A DNA stretch of 64,000 nucleotides from Corynebacterium timonense (GTDB lineage: Bacteria > Actinomycetota > Actinomycetes > Mycobacteriales > Mycobacteriaceae): NCBI RefSeq assembly GCF_900105305.1, contig NZ_LT629765.1, forward strand, positions 1,302,001 through 1,366,000. The letters run 5' to 3'. How positions within the stretch are numbered: the first letter of the stretch is position 1; the number at the start of each line of letters is the position of its first letter. The notes beneath the pieces were generated by a model. The model was not told the DNA's origin and searched no databases. It saw nothing but the letters and a program-made list of their open reading frames with translations. The position numbers and the translations under genes are program-made. Below are positions 49,061 to 59,000 of the stretch, in pieces.

Positions 49061-50606
49061 ACGCAGCGCCATCGTCATCGGGGCCGGCGCCGCCGGGCTG
49101 GCCACCGCCGCCCTGCTGGGCAGGGAGGGCTACGCCGTCACGGTCGTCGAACGCCTCGGCACCATCGGCGGGCGCGCCGGCGAGGAACGCATTGACGGCT
49201 TCCGCTTCGAAACGGGCCCGTCCTGGTACCTCATGCCGGACGCGTTCGACCACTTCTTCTCCCTCTTCGGCATGCGCACCGAAGACGTCCTCGACGTGGT
49301 CGACCTCGCCCCGGCCTACCGGCTGTTCCCAGAGGGGCACGCCCCCCTCGACGTGGACTCCGGCCGGGAGGCCGCCACCGAACTTTTCGAGGCGCTTGAG
49401 CCGGGGGCCGGCGCGCAGCTAGGGCAATATCTGGACTCGGCCTCCGAGGCGTACAGGGTGGCCGTCGATAAGTTCTTGTACACCACCTTCTCCTCGCTGA
49501 GGCCCCTGGTCGGGCCCGAACTGCGGGGCCGCTACGCGCAACTGGCGGCGTTTCTGCGCGTGCCCCTCGACACGTTCGTCGCGGAGCGTTTCACCGACAC
49601 GCGCCTGCGGCAGATGCTCACCTACCCCGCCGTTTTTCTGTCTTCGCACCCGGCGCGCACCCCTTCGCTCTACCACCTGATGAGCCACACGGACCTCGTG
49701 CAGGGGGTGAAGTACCCGCGCGGGGGCTTTTCGGCGGTGATGGGCGCGCTGCGCGACCTCGCCGAAGCAAACGGCGCGCGGATCCTGCTGAACACGGAGG
49801 TCAGCGCCATTACCCACCGCGGCGGGAGCGCCACCGGGGTGCAGCGCTTGGGCGGCCCGCCGTTGCACGCCGACGTCGTCGTCTCCGCCGCCGACCTGCG
49901 CTTTACCGAGACCCGTCTGCTGCCGCCCGCGCTGCGCACGTACGACGAGCCATGGTTCGCCGCCCGCGACCCCGGGCTGGGCACCGTGCTGCTCATGCTC
50001 GGCGTCGAGGGCGCACTGCCCCAGCTGTCGCACCACAACCTGCTGTTCAGCGCCGACTGGGACGCCGACTTCGACGCGGTCTTCAACGGCCCGACCCCGC
50101 AGCGCCCGCTGCAGGCCTCACGCTCGATCTACATCTCCAAGCCCTCCGCTACAGAGCCGGGTGTGGCTCCCGCTGGCTGCGAGAACCTCTTCGTACTCGT
50201 CCCCACGCCCGCCGCGGAGGACCTCGGGCACGGCGACTTGTACCACCGCTCGGCCTCGGCGGCGGTCGAGGCAATCGCGTCGGCCACGCTCGAGCTCATC
50301 GAGCGCCGGTGCGACATCCCGGACCTGCGCTCCCGGATCCGCGTGCAGCGGACCCTGGGGCCCGCCGACTTCGCCGAGCGCTACCACGCGTGGTCGGGCG
50401 GGTCGATCGGGCCGGCCCACACGTTGCGGCAATCGGCGTTTCTGCGTGGCTCCAATCGCTCCAAAAAGCTGCGCAACCTCTACTACGCAGGCGCGACGAC
50501 GGTGCCGGGCGTCGGCGTGCCCATGTGCCTGATTTCGGCCGAAAACGTGATCAAGCGCCTGCGCGGCGACCGCAGCTCGGCACCTCTCAAACCGGGCACG
50601 GCGTAG
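49053..50606 (+). CDS. crtI: Phytoene desaturase
   Basis: CrtI oxidises phytoene to lycopene with FAD. The 517-residue protein has the N-terminal FAD motif VIGAGAAGLATAALL, then RLGTIGGRAGE, and the C-terminal YYAGATTVPGVGVPMCLISAENV, which is the carotenoid-oxidase signature. It forms an operon with crtB. No cyclase gene follows here. Confidence 0.95.
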   Translation: MAKRSAIVIGAGAAGLATAALLGREGYAVTVVERLGTIGGRAGEERIDGFRFETGPSWYLMPDAFDHFFSLFGMRTEDVLDVVDLAPAYRLFPEGHAPLDVDSGREAATELFEALEPGAGAQLGQYLDSASEAYRVAVDKFLYTTFSSLRPLVGPELRGRYAQLAAFLRVPLDTFVAERFTDTRLRQMLTYPAVFLSSHPARTPSLYHLMSHTDLVQGVKYPRGGFSAVMGALRDLAEANGARILLNTEVSAITHRGGSATGVQRLGGPPLHADVVVSAADLRFTETRLLPPALRTYDEPWFAARDPGLGTVLLMLGVEGALPQLSHHNLLFSADWDADFDAVFNGPTPQRPLQASRSIYISKPSATEPGVAPAGCENLFVLVPTPAAEDLGHGDLYHRSASAAVEAIASATLELIERRCDIPDLRSRIRVQRTLGPADFAERYHAWSGGSIGPAHTLRQSAFLRGSNRSKKLRNLYYAGATTVPGVGVPMCLISAENVIKRLRGDRSSAPLKPGTA

Positions 50607-50663
50607 CCCGCGGTGTGTTCTAATTTTGGGAAGGTATTTCTTTTCCCCGCCAAAGGAGACGCC

Positions 50664-51940
50664 ATGCGCCGCCACCTGACCGTTCTTGCCAGCCTCGCCG
50701 TCGCCGCCGCAGCAGCAGCGCCTGCCGACGCCAGCCCCGTCGATTCCTCCTCGCGGCTTACCCGCCCGCCGTGGTCCACGCGGGCGAGCCAATGCGCGAG
50801 GTCGCGCCCCGGCACGTCCCCACCTTCGACAGCGGTTTGTCCATCCCCGCGCCCTCCGGACCTGCGGGCACGGCGCTTGCGGAGGTCCCCTTGGACCCGC
50901 GTGTGGGGCTGAGCAGCGCGGCCCAACAATTCCGGGTGGCGTACACGACCGTTAACCAGCACGGGCAGCCCACCGTGAGCACGGGCGCCGTGTTCCTGCC
51001 GCATGGCCAGGCCCCGGCGTCGGGGTGGCCGGTGCTGGCGTGGGCGCACGGCACAGTCGGGCTGGGCGACGAGTGCGCTCCCAGTATCAACGAGCGCTCT
51101 GCGCGGGACGCCGAATATCTCAACCGGTGGCTGGACCACGGCTACGCCGTCGTGGCCACCGATTATGCCGGGCTGGGCACGCCTGGCGCCCACAGCTACC
51201 TCAACGGTCACGTCGCCGCCGCCAACGTTGTCGACTCCATCCAGGCCGCCCACCAGGCGAGTTTCGGCCCCTCGCTGTCGAAGCGCTGGGCGGTCATCGG
51301 CCAGTCCCAGGGCGGCGGAGTGGCGCTGCACGTGGCGCACCGGGCGACCGCGTTGAGCAGTCAGCTCGGTTTGGACTACCGCGGGGCCGTGGCCACCGGC
51401 GCGCCCGCCTACATCGAAGAGATCGTCATCGCCGCGGGCCCCACGTTTCCCCCGGTTCCGCTGCCCTCCGGCCTGACCACCTACGGCCTGTACATCCTCG
51501 CTGCGGTCGAGGAGGCCCACCCTCACCTCGACATCGACTCCGCACTGACCCCGGAGGGCCGCTTCATGGTTGACCAGGCCACACGCAGCTGCTACTCCGA
51601 GGTCGCCGCCGCCTCCGCCGGCACGAGCCTCTCCCGCGCCTTTTCGCGCCCGCTGAGCGACGTCCCCGGGCTCGCCCCGGCTATCCGCTCCTTTATGTCC
51701 ACCCCCACCGCAGGCTACGATAGGCCCGTTTTTGTGGGCCACGGCCTCACCGATATTGATGTCCCCTCCCCTATCGGCATCGCCTTAAACAGCCAACTCT
51801 GGCTCAACCAGTTCGCCGCCAACGCCGGGGCGCGCAACGCTCGCGTCGAGGTGCGCTGGTACCCCACCGACCACAGCGGGACGGTGAACCTCTCAACCAC
51901 CCACTCCGCACCGTTCCTCCGCGAGATCTTCGCCGACTGA
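50664..51940 (+). pseudogene. Secretory lipase (alpha/beta hydrolase) with its signal peptide out of frame
   Basis: A signal peptide (MRRHLTVLASLAVAAAAAAP, start 50664, preceded by AAAGGAGAC) lies in one frame and the lipase body in another, open from GTG 50771 to 51940. The body (389 residues) is of the secretory lipase type: nucleophile elbow GQSQGGG near residue 180, VLAWAHGTVG near 90, and the acid/His region near VGHGLTD and DHSGTVN. The two frames join near 50765-50771, where adding one base in the C/G run restores continuity (LTRP then VVHAGEPM). As read, the enzyme would lack its export signal. This is a one-base deletion or a sequencing error. Confidence 0.82.
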
Positions 51941-51950
51941 TGCTCCGTGG

Positions 51951-53642
51951 CTAGCGCTGCGGCTGCGTGACGTTGAACCCAATGACGCCTGGGAGCACCG
52001 CCGGCGCCTGCCCGAGCAGCGCCCGCAGGTTCCCGTCCCGCTCGACGGCGCTGGTGACGGCCTTCACCCGCGCACCCCTGCGCGTATCCTCGCCGTCGCG
52101 GCGCGGCACCCCACCCGCGGGCCCCATAGGTCCGCCCGACCCAGCCGGGCCTGCCACGCCCGACACCGGCACCGCGCGGGGCCCCGCTTGCGCGGCCGTG
52201 GGTGCGGCTGTGCTTGAGTAGCGGTTCGCTCCGTCAGCCGGGATGCCGACGGCGCCCGCCCCAACACCACCAAACTGTGGACGCCCACTACCGCCGGCGT
52301 GGCCAGCACCACCCAGCTGCGGGCGGCCGGTGGCCCGGTGATGTCCGGCCCCGCCCCCGACACCGAGCCCAGGCACGATAGAAGTTCCTGCGGCGCTACC
52401 GGGGCGGGGGCTGCTCTGCGCGCCCAACAAACCTCCGGGCAGCGGCACCCCCATCCCCATGCCGGACGCGCCCGCGCCTGGCGCCGCTCCGCCGGCTCCC
52501 AGGCTGGCCCCGGGAGTAAGCGTTGCGGGCATGCTCGGCGCGGCGAGCGCAGCCGCCTGCGTCGGTGTTGCCCCCGCGGAGATCGCCTCGACAACTTCGG
52601 GGGTGATCGCGCTGAACTGGGAAACAACCTCATCCGGCGTCCGCGCCTGCGCTAGGTCTCCGTAACCGCGCTGGCGGAAGGCATCGGCGACAATTGTAGG
52701 CAGCCCAATCTTGTCGAACTCTGGCGCGGCCGCCACACTTACTGCCCCCGGATTGAAGTGGTCCCCAGGCATGTCCGCCAAGTCCGGCAAGAGCTGGTTG
52801 AACACGGGTTTCGTGGGCACCAGGCTCGCCGTCAAGGTCGATGGAAATGGCGCCAGGTACGCCTGTTCAAAGGCAATCTTTTGCTCCGGCGAGGGAAGCG
52901 CGGCCCAGGTCGCGTACGCTGCCGCGGTAAGCACCTGCTTCGCCGCAGCGACCGAGGCAAGGTTCGCCGTGTGCGAGGCCATCGCCGTTGCATGGGCAGC
53001 ATACGTTCCGCCGGCCCATTGGATGCGGTTGATGTGCCCCAGTGCGGCCTGCACCCAGCTCGTCGCCGCCGACGACGTGAGCGCCGCCTTCGCCCCCTCG
53101 AGCGCCGCAACCGTTTCCCCCAGCCTCGCCGCGGTGGCACCCCACTGCCCGGACGCCGTAGCTGCCTCAGCGGGGTTGGTGGCGGACAGCAGGCTATGCA
53201 GGCCCGGAAGCGAGAACTGAGGTCCCGCCACCGGCGCCGCGTTGGCGAACCGGCCTGTCTTGGCGTTCACCAATGCCGGCGCCGGGGCTGCCGCTTGGGC
53301 TCTCGACGCGGCCCTCGCAACGGCGCCCTTGACGACACCGATATGGGACACCAAACGAGAGAAATCGGCGTCTGCCCTCACCGTATTGTTCAGGTTCGAC
53401 TCCAGCAGCACGGCGGCGTCCCGGATGTGCGAGGCAAACGCCTTGGACGACATCGGCTCGTACGTGCCCGCAACCGTGCCATGCATCCGACCCGCCATGT
53501 CGAGACCCGACACCGGGGAGAACGCGGCCAACGCTACTGACAGGCTGTGGGATCCAGCATCGTCCGCCAAGGCATATGCTGCTCTAAGTTGTGCGACCGC
53601 GCTCCTAACTGAAGCGACGTCTAGAAAAAGTTGGCTACTCAT
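51951..53642 (-). CDS. PPE-like / ESX-related secreted-type protein (function unknown)
   Basis: A 563-residue Ala/Gly-rich protein, without a Sec signal. The N-terminal about 290 residues are helical with repeated heptad-like Ala blocks: a first unit (residues 1-100), then WGATAARLGETVAALEGAK and AHATAMASHTANLASVAAAK, spaced like PPE/WXG helix pairs. A Gly/Pro-rich linker (about 385-510) follows. YALAD near residue 23 loosely fits a YxxxD export motif, but it lies in the first helix, so this is weak. It lacks recognised ESX partners nearby. It belongs to the accessory segment before tRNA-Leu. Confidence 0.6.
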   Translation of the reverse strand: MSSQLFLDVASVRSAVAQLRAAYALADDAGSHSLSVALAAFSPVSGLDMAGRMHGTVAGTYEPMSSKAFASHIRDAAVLLESNLNNTVRADADFSRLVSHIGVVKGAVARAASRAQAAAPAPALVNAKTGRFANAAPVAGPQFSLPGLHSLLSATNPAEAATASGQWGATAARLGETVAALEGAKAALTSSAATSWVQAALGHINRIQWAGGTYAAHATAMASHTANLASVAAAKQVLTAAAYATWAALPSPEQKIAFEQAYLAPFPSTLTASLVPTKPVFNQLLPDLADMPGDHFNPGAVSVAAAPEFDKIGLPTIVADAFRQRGYGDLAQARTPDEVVSQFSAITPEVVEAISAGATPTQAAALAAPSMPATLTPGASLGAGGAAPGAGASGMGMGVPLPGGLLGAQSSPRPGSAAGTSIVPGLGVGGGAGHHRATGRPQLGGAGHAGGSGRPQFGGVGAGAVGIPADGANRYSSTAAPTAAQAGPRAVPVSGVAGPAGSGGPMGPAGGVPRRDGEDTRRGARVKAVTSAVERDGNLRALLGQAPAVLPGVIGFNVTQPQR

Positions 53643-53756
53643 CCGCTACCCCCATGTAGCTTTCCCCCCGAGAAAACACTGGACTTCCGTCATGTTAACC
53701 ACGCCGCCGCCCTTCGCTCATGCGAAGCATGCCCACCATAGTGGACACGCGGCATA

Positions 53757-54338
53757 TTACAAACTGTAGAGCGCTTGGAGGCTGCGGCTGGCTCTTTCGC
53801 ATAGCGGGACGACGTCCGCATCGGGAAAGACAGAGCTAGCAACCGTGCCGAAAGCTCCGCGCTCCGTGTCGACAACGGCAAAGCAGACCCCCGCATCGAA
53901 CTGCGGCTGATAGAAATAGACGCCCGGGATATTGCCCGCGTCGATCCCTTCGATAAAACGAGCCTGAGCACCCGACGTCTCTCGATTCGCGGCGTTAGCG
54001 ATGAAACCGACTCGAATATCAGGGTCGTCAGACTCGAAAAAACACGACGCTTTTTGAGCCAGCGCGTCATAGCCCAAATCGTGCTTACCCACGAAGCCCG
54101 CCGCGGCGAACTCCTCGTCGGTGATCTCCGCGCACGGGTTAAACAGGTTCTCGCCAATGGTGTACGGATCGTAGTCACCTAAGACGAGGTCACCACTCTG
54201 GAAGTGAAAGGCTGGCACCTCCTCGACCGGCGCGGCCTCGTTCGCAGGCTGCTGGGCCTGCGGGCTATTGCACGCTGCAAGGGTCGTCGCTACGCACACT
54301 GCGACGACGCATGGAGTCGCCCCCCGGATAATTCTCAT
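53757..54338 (-). CDS. DUF3558-type lipoprotein
   Basis: A 193-residue lipoprotein; the signal ends in LAAC (Cys23). The mature part (NPCAEITDEEFAAAGF, then QKASCFFESDD, and the Cys residues spaced for disulfides) fits the actinobacterial DUF3558 group. GGGGGAGA is about three bases before the ATG. Function unknown; family members include mycobacterial lipoproteins. It is on the same strand as the secreted protein upstream but separated by a terminator. Confidence 0.78.
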   Translation of the reverse strand: MRIIRGATPCVVAVCVATTLAACNSPQAQQPANEAAPVEEVPAFHFQSGDLVLGDYDPYTIGENLFNPCAEITDEEFAAAGFVGKHDLGYDALAQKASCFFESDDPDIRVGFIANAANRETSGAQARFIEGIDAGNIPGVYFYQPQFDAGVCFAVVDTERGAFGTVASSVFPDADVVPLCERASRSLQALYSL

Positions 54339-54422
54339 TGTCTCCCCCAACATCACCATCCACTGATGTTTACCCACGCAGCATACAAGGCGCGAGACGG
54401 TGTGCGCAGAGATCTGCAGAAG

Positions 54423-54458
54423 AAAAACCTCGACCCAGGTCCGCCCTGGATCGAGGTT
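54423..54458 (-). terminator. Rho-independent terminator of the secreted repeat protein gene
   Basis: On the minus strand, arms at 54445-54458 and 54426-54439 form a 14-position stem (AACCTCGA-n-CCAGG type, with one mismatch pair) followed by a U run given by AAAAA at 54423-54427. Confidence 0.8.
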
Positions 54459-54479
54459 GCTCGCACTACGGCATGCGCC

Positions 54480-55568
54480 CTAGAAAGAGCTGCCCTTCAG
54501 CGCGGGTGCGGACGATCCGGGGATGTTGAAGAGCGCGCGGAAGAACTGCAGGATTGAGGCGAAGATGTTCATGAGCAGTTGCTTCAGATCCGAGGAAGAC
54601 ACTGGCGGAGTCGGCTCCGGCTGCACAGAGGTAGTCGTGGTCGGTTCCGGCTGCGCAGAGGTAGTCGTGGTCGGTTCCGGCTGCGCAGAGGTAGTCGTGG
54701 TCGGCGACGCGGTCGGCGCTGGCGGGACCGGATCGGCGGCGAGGACCTTCACCGCGGGCAGCGGGTCCGCTGGGCGGTTTGTACCGCCCTTAGATGGGTA
54801 GTGGGTGTCGTGTTGGGACAGCCCACAACGGATGAACGCACTCACGTTGAGGTTGATAAAAAACGCTTTCGCGGTGGCGTCCGTGTACAGCTGCACGAAG
54901 GAGTCGGGGCTGAACGTCGCGGCGTCGGCGGCGTTGATTCTCGGCTGGATCGTCTCACCCGCCGTAGCACTTGCCCTCATTTTTAGGGTGACCTTGGGCA
55001 CGTTAACGACGTAGCTGTTCCCCACTTTCTGCGCTTCGAGGCCGCCATGCGCGAATTGCGCACGGTTGCCCTTCGACCACGTGGTCACGTCGGCGCCACT
55101 TTGCCCGGTGAAGTGCAAGCGATTTCCCTCGCGCTTCACAGCAACGGCCGGGCTTCCGCCGCTGGTCTCAACGGACTCGATGGTGGCGTTGCTTGGCAGG
55201 TCCACCCACAGGTTAAGCTGGCTCACCTTGTTCACAGTCGCCGTAGCAACCGAGGCCTTGAAGCTCGCGGGGAAGGACACCTGGCCGAGATCGATCGTGT
55301 AGTCGAACTCCTCGTTCGCCTTAACAGTCGCCGGGGCGGTGACCTTCGCTGAAATCTTAAAGGCGGAGTAGGCCGATTCAGCGGAGTTGTACACGCCCTC
55401 TGCCTGCTGAGCAAGGCCGGATGGATCTTTCAACTGCAGGTTGCAGGCCAAGGGCAAGTTCACAGTCGTCGTTGCGGAATCTGCTTCCGCATAAGGCACG
55501 GTTGCGAGGCCCACGCCGAGGCCCAAGGCCGTGAGCGCGGACACGAGCGCACGCGAATTTTTGGTCAT
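54480..55568 (-). CDS. Secreted protein with Thr/Pro repeat and hydrophobic C-terminus
   Basis: A 362-residue protein starting at MTKNSRAL (GGAGTTTC upstream), with a Sec signal (about residues 1-30). The extracellular part is beta-rich, with one Cys pair (LPLACNLQL and FIRCGLSQ) that could bracket the domain. A Pro/Thr linker holds the repeat EPTTTTSAQP two and a half times, encoded by exact 30-base units at 54631-54690. The last 40 residues are a hydrophobic helix (LLMNIFASILQFFRALFNI) ending at KGSSF, which may insert in the outer mycomembrane or plasma membrane. No family is recognised. The upstream region has a -10 TATAAT and an 8-bp inverted repeat. Confidence 0.72.
   Translation of the reverse strand: MTKNSRALVSALTALGLGVGLATVPYAEADSATTTVNLPLACNLQLKDPSGLAQQAEGVYNSAESAYSAFKISAKVTAPATVKANEEFDYTIDLGQVSFPASFKASVATATVNKVSQLNLWVDLPSNATIESVETSGGSPAVAVKREGNRLHFTGQSGADVTTWSKGNRAQFAHGGLEAQKVGNSYVVNVPKVTLKMRASATAGETIQPRINAADAATFSPDSFVQLYTDATAKAFFINLNVSAFIRCGLSQHDTHYPSKGGTNRPADPLPAVKVLAADPVPPAPTASPTTTTSAQPEPTTTTSAQPEPTTTTSVQPEPTPPVSSSDLKQLLMNIFASILQFFRALFNIPGSSAPALKGSSF
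54611..54704 (-). repeat. 30-bp tandem repeat inside the secreted protein gene
   Basis: The 30-base unit gtagtcgtggtcggttccgg-ctgcgcagag occupies 54631-54660 and 54661-54690 exactly, with partial copies on both sides (54611-54630 and 54691-54704). Length is a multiple of three, so copy-number change would only lengthen the Thr/Pro linker. Confidence 0.8.
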
Positions 55569-55595
55569 GAAACTCCGATCACGAAGAGGAAACAC

Positions 55596-55883
55596 TGGGG
55601 ACTCACGTCATGGCCTCACGCTCCACCATTACAGTGAGATAACGCGATTATATACTTGGAGCAACCGTTTGCCGAAAGTTTTCACATAAAACTTTGCCGT
55701 CACGCGGGTAAAGCTCGTCGGGCACCCAGCATTTCCACCAGCGCTGCAGGTCACAACCCATCTCGGCCAAACAGTGCGCGGCTGTCCGGGTGAGGAAAAA
55801 CTAAAACTCTCTTCTACGACGCGGTGCCCGAAAAAACACGAGCCCGAGACATAACCGGAACTATGCCTCGAGGCTCCACACTG
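55596..55883. other. AT-richer gap before tRNA-Leu
   Basis: These 288 bases are visibly richer in A and T than neighbouring DNA. Besides the promoter elements above, no gene is seen. Confidence 0.5.
55647..55695 (-). promoter_or_regulatory. Promoter and 8-bp inverted repeat of the secreted protein gene
   Basis: A perfect minus-strand -10 (TATAAT, 55647-55652) lies 79 bases before the start. Upstream of it AAAGTTTT (55675-55682) and AAAACTTT (55688-55695) form a perfect palindrome around a 5-base centre, a position suiting a regulator. Confidence 0.5.
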
Positions 55884-55957
55884 TGCCCCCAGTGGGACTC
55901 GAACCCACACTGAATCGATTTTAAGTCGACTGCCTCTGCCGATTGGGCTATGGGGGC
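55884..55957 (-). tRNA. tRNA-Leu (UAA), with short variable arm
   Basis: A 74-nt cloverleaf: acceptor GCCCCCA with TGGGGGC, anticodon loop CTTAAAA closed by GTCGA/TCGAT, T arm GTGGG-TTCGAGT-CCCAC, discriminator A. The variable arm is only TCAGT (5 nt), whereas leucine tRNAs normally have a long one. CCA is not encoded. Confidence 0.85.
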
Positions 55958-56001
55958 ATGCCCGAATATCTTACGGGACCGGGCGCGCAACCCGTAGACG
56001 C

Positions 56002-59000
56002 CTACTCGCTCACCGAAAACACCTTCTTTTTCTCCTCCACCGGCGTCGACCCCGTCACGGAGATTTTCTCCACGTCGAACATCTCGGACAGAAAATCGGA
56101 GACCCACTGGAGAAGTTCGACGTCGCGAAGCGTGGGCTGGTTGACTCCCTTGGCGGAGCGGGGGAACGGAACCTGGAGGGCCTTGGCCGCGGCGCGGTAA
56201 TTCGCGCCCGGGTAGAGGCGCTTGAGGCGCACTTGCTTCGAGTCCGGCAGTTCGACGGGCTGGAACTTAATGCGCGTGCCTTGGACCAGGATGTCGGACA
56301 CCCCGGCGCGCCGCGCCTGGTGGCGCAATCGGGCCACCGCCATGAGGCGTTCGGCCTCGGTGGGAAGCGCACCAAAGCGGTCCGTCATCTCGGCGGCGAC
56401 GGCGACCAAGTCCGCGTCGTCGCGGGCCTCCGCGAGCTTGCGGTAGATCTCCAGGCGCAAACGCTCGGAGTTGATGTAGGTCTCGGGGATGTGGGCGTCG
56501 ACAGGCAAGTCGATGCGGATCTCCTTCGGCCCCTTGTCGGTCGCGTCCACCGTCTCCCCCGTCATGAGCGCCTTGAAGGTCTCCACCGCCTCGCCGACAA
56601 GACGAACGTACATGTCAAAGCCCACCCCGGCGATGTGACCGGACTGCTCCGCACCCAGCACGTTGCCCGCGCCGCGCATCTCCAGGTCCTTCTGCGCCAC
56701 CGCCATGCCGGCGCCGAGGTCGTTGTTCTGCGCGATGGTCGCCAGCCGGTCGTAGGAGGTCTCGGTGAGCGTCTTGTCCTTCGGGTAGAGGAAGTACGCG
56801 TAGGCGCGGTCGCGGGAACGGCCGACACGCCCGCGCAGCTGGTGCAGCTGGGACAAGCCCATGTTCTGGGCGTTTTCGACGATCAAGGTGTTGGCGTTCG
56901 CGATGTCAAGACCCGTCTCCACGATGGTGGTGCACACGAGCACGTCGTACTCCCTATTCCAGAAGCCCTGCACCGTCTGTTCGAGGACCTGCTCCGACAT
57001 CTGGCCGTGGGCGACGACGACGCGGGCTTCCGGGACGAGCTCGCGCAGGCGGCGGGCCGTCTTCTCGATGTCGGAGACCTTGTTGTGGATGTAGAACACT
57101 TGGCCGTCGCGAAGCAGCTCGCGGCGCACGGCGGCGGCGATCTGCTTGTCCTCCTGGGGGCCGACGTAGGTGAGCACCGGGTGGCGGTCCTCCGGAGGGG
57201 TGGTAATCGAGGTCATCTCGCGGATGCCGGTCAAGGACATCTCCAAGGTGCGCGGAATCGGCGTCGCCGTCATGGTGAGCACGTCGACATGCGACTTGAG
57301 CGCCTTGATGTGCTCCTTGTGCTCCACGCCGAAGCGCTGTTCCTCGTCTACGACGATGAGGCCGAGGTTCTTCCACTGCACGCCCGTCTGCAGCAGCCGG
57401 TGGGTGCCGATGACGACGTCGATGGAGCCGTCGGCAAGCCCGGCGAAAATCTCTTTCGATTCCTTCGCGGTGGTAAAACGCGACAGCTCGCGCACGGTCA
57501 CCCCGAAACCGTCCATACGCTCGCTGAACGTGGAGAAGTGCTGCTGGGCGAGCAGCGTCGTGGGCACAAGCACCGCGACCTGCATACCGTCCTGCACAGC
57601 CTTGAAGGCGGCGCGCACCGCCACCTCGGTCTTGCCGAAGCCGACGTCGCCGACAATGACGCGGTCCATCGGCACCGGATTTTCCATGTCGGACTTCACT
57701 GCTTCGATGGCTGTGAGCTGGTCCTCCGTTTCCACGAAGGGGAAATTGTCCTCCATCTCATGCTGCCACGGGGTGTCCGGGGCGAACGCGTGGCCGGGCG
57801 CGGCCTGGCGTTTGGCGTAGAGCTCAATGAGCTCGCCGGCAATTTCGCGCACCGCGGCGCGCGCTTTCCGCTTCGTGTTCTTCCAGTCGGAGCCGCCCAT
57901 CTTGGACAGGGAGGGCTGCTCGCCGCCGGAGTACTTGCTCAGCAGGTCGAGCGACTCCATGGGCACCCACAGCTGGTCGTTCGGCTGGCCACGCTTGGCC
58001 GGCTGGTACTCGAGCACGATGTACTCGCGGCGCGAATCCTCGTCTCCTGCCTTGACCGTGCGCTCCGCCATCTTCACGAACTTGCCGATGCCGTGCGTGT
58101 CGTGGACCACGTAATCGCCCGGGGTGAGCGCGAGCGGGTCCACCCGGTTGCGCCGCCGCGGGGCGCGGCGCTTAGCCCCGGCGATGTCGCCCACACGGTT
58201 GCCGGTCACGTCCGTCTCCGTCACCACCACCAGGTTGGGGCCGGGAAAGACGAGGCCGGCGTGGGAGAGCGCCTGGTAGAGCGTCACCGCCCCGGCGACC
58301 GGCTCCATGCCGGGGGTCGCCAGGCGCGCCGAGATGCCGTGCTCGCGCAGCCTTTCTGCGGTGCGCTCCACGGTGCCTTTCGCAGGCGCTACGAACGCGG
58401 CCGCCCCGCCGTTGTCGCCCAAGTGCAGCTTCAACGCGGCGTAGAGCTGTTCGATCGCCTTCGGGTCACCCTTCGGCGCCGGGGCCGGCTCGAACTCCAG
58501 GGGTAGCGTCTGCTCGTCGTCGGCCGTGAACATGCCGGGCGGGGCGAAGGTCCACCACGCCACGCCCGCCTTGAGCGCGCTCACCTCGAGCGACTCGAAA
58601 GAGCGGTACGAGCTGGCGGAGACGTCCAAGCCCTCCACAGCAACAGGCCCCTCGGCCCCCATGGCGGCGGCCTCCCAACCGGCCTCGAGAAACTCACGGT
58701 CGGTGGCCTCCAAGTCAGCGACGCGCGCCTTGACCTTCTCCGGGGACGTCACCAGGACAATCGCCCCCTGGGGCAGCAGCTCCGGCACCGCCGCGAAGGG
58801 GGCGTCGGTGAGGACCGGGATGAGCGCCTCCATCCCGTCGGCGTAGGTGCCCTCGGACACGCGCGTGAGCAGCTGAACTAGCGTCGGGTTCGACGGGTAC
58901 TCGCGCGCGAGTTCGGCGGCGCGGGCCGCGACGGCGTCGCTAATGAGTAGCTGGCGGGCCGGGAACAGCTCCACGCGCTCGACCTCGACCTCATCGATTG

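Noticed and set aside
51951..53642. Firm PPE or ESX substrate assignment
   Set aside because: The similarity is compositional and structural by eye; the YxxxD-like motif is in the wrong place.
55884..55957. Phage attachment site at tRNA-Leu
   Set aside because: No integrase gene or second copy of the tRNA 3' end was found in the window.
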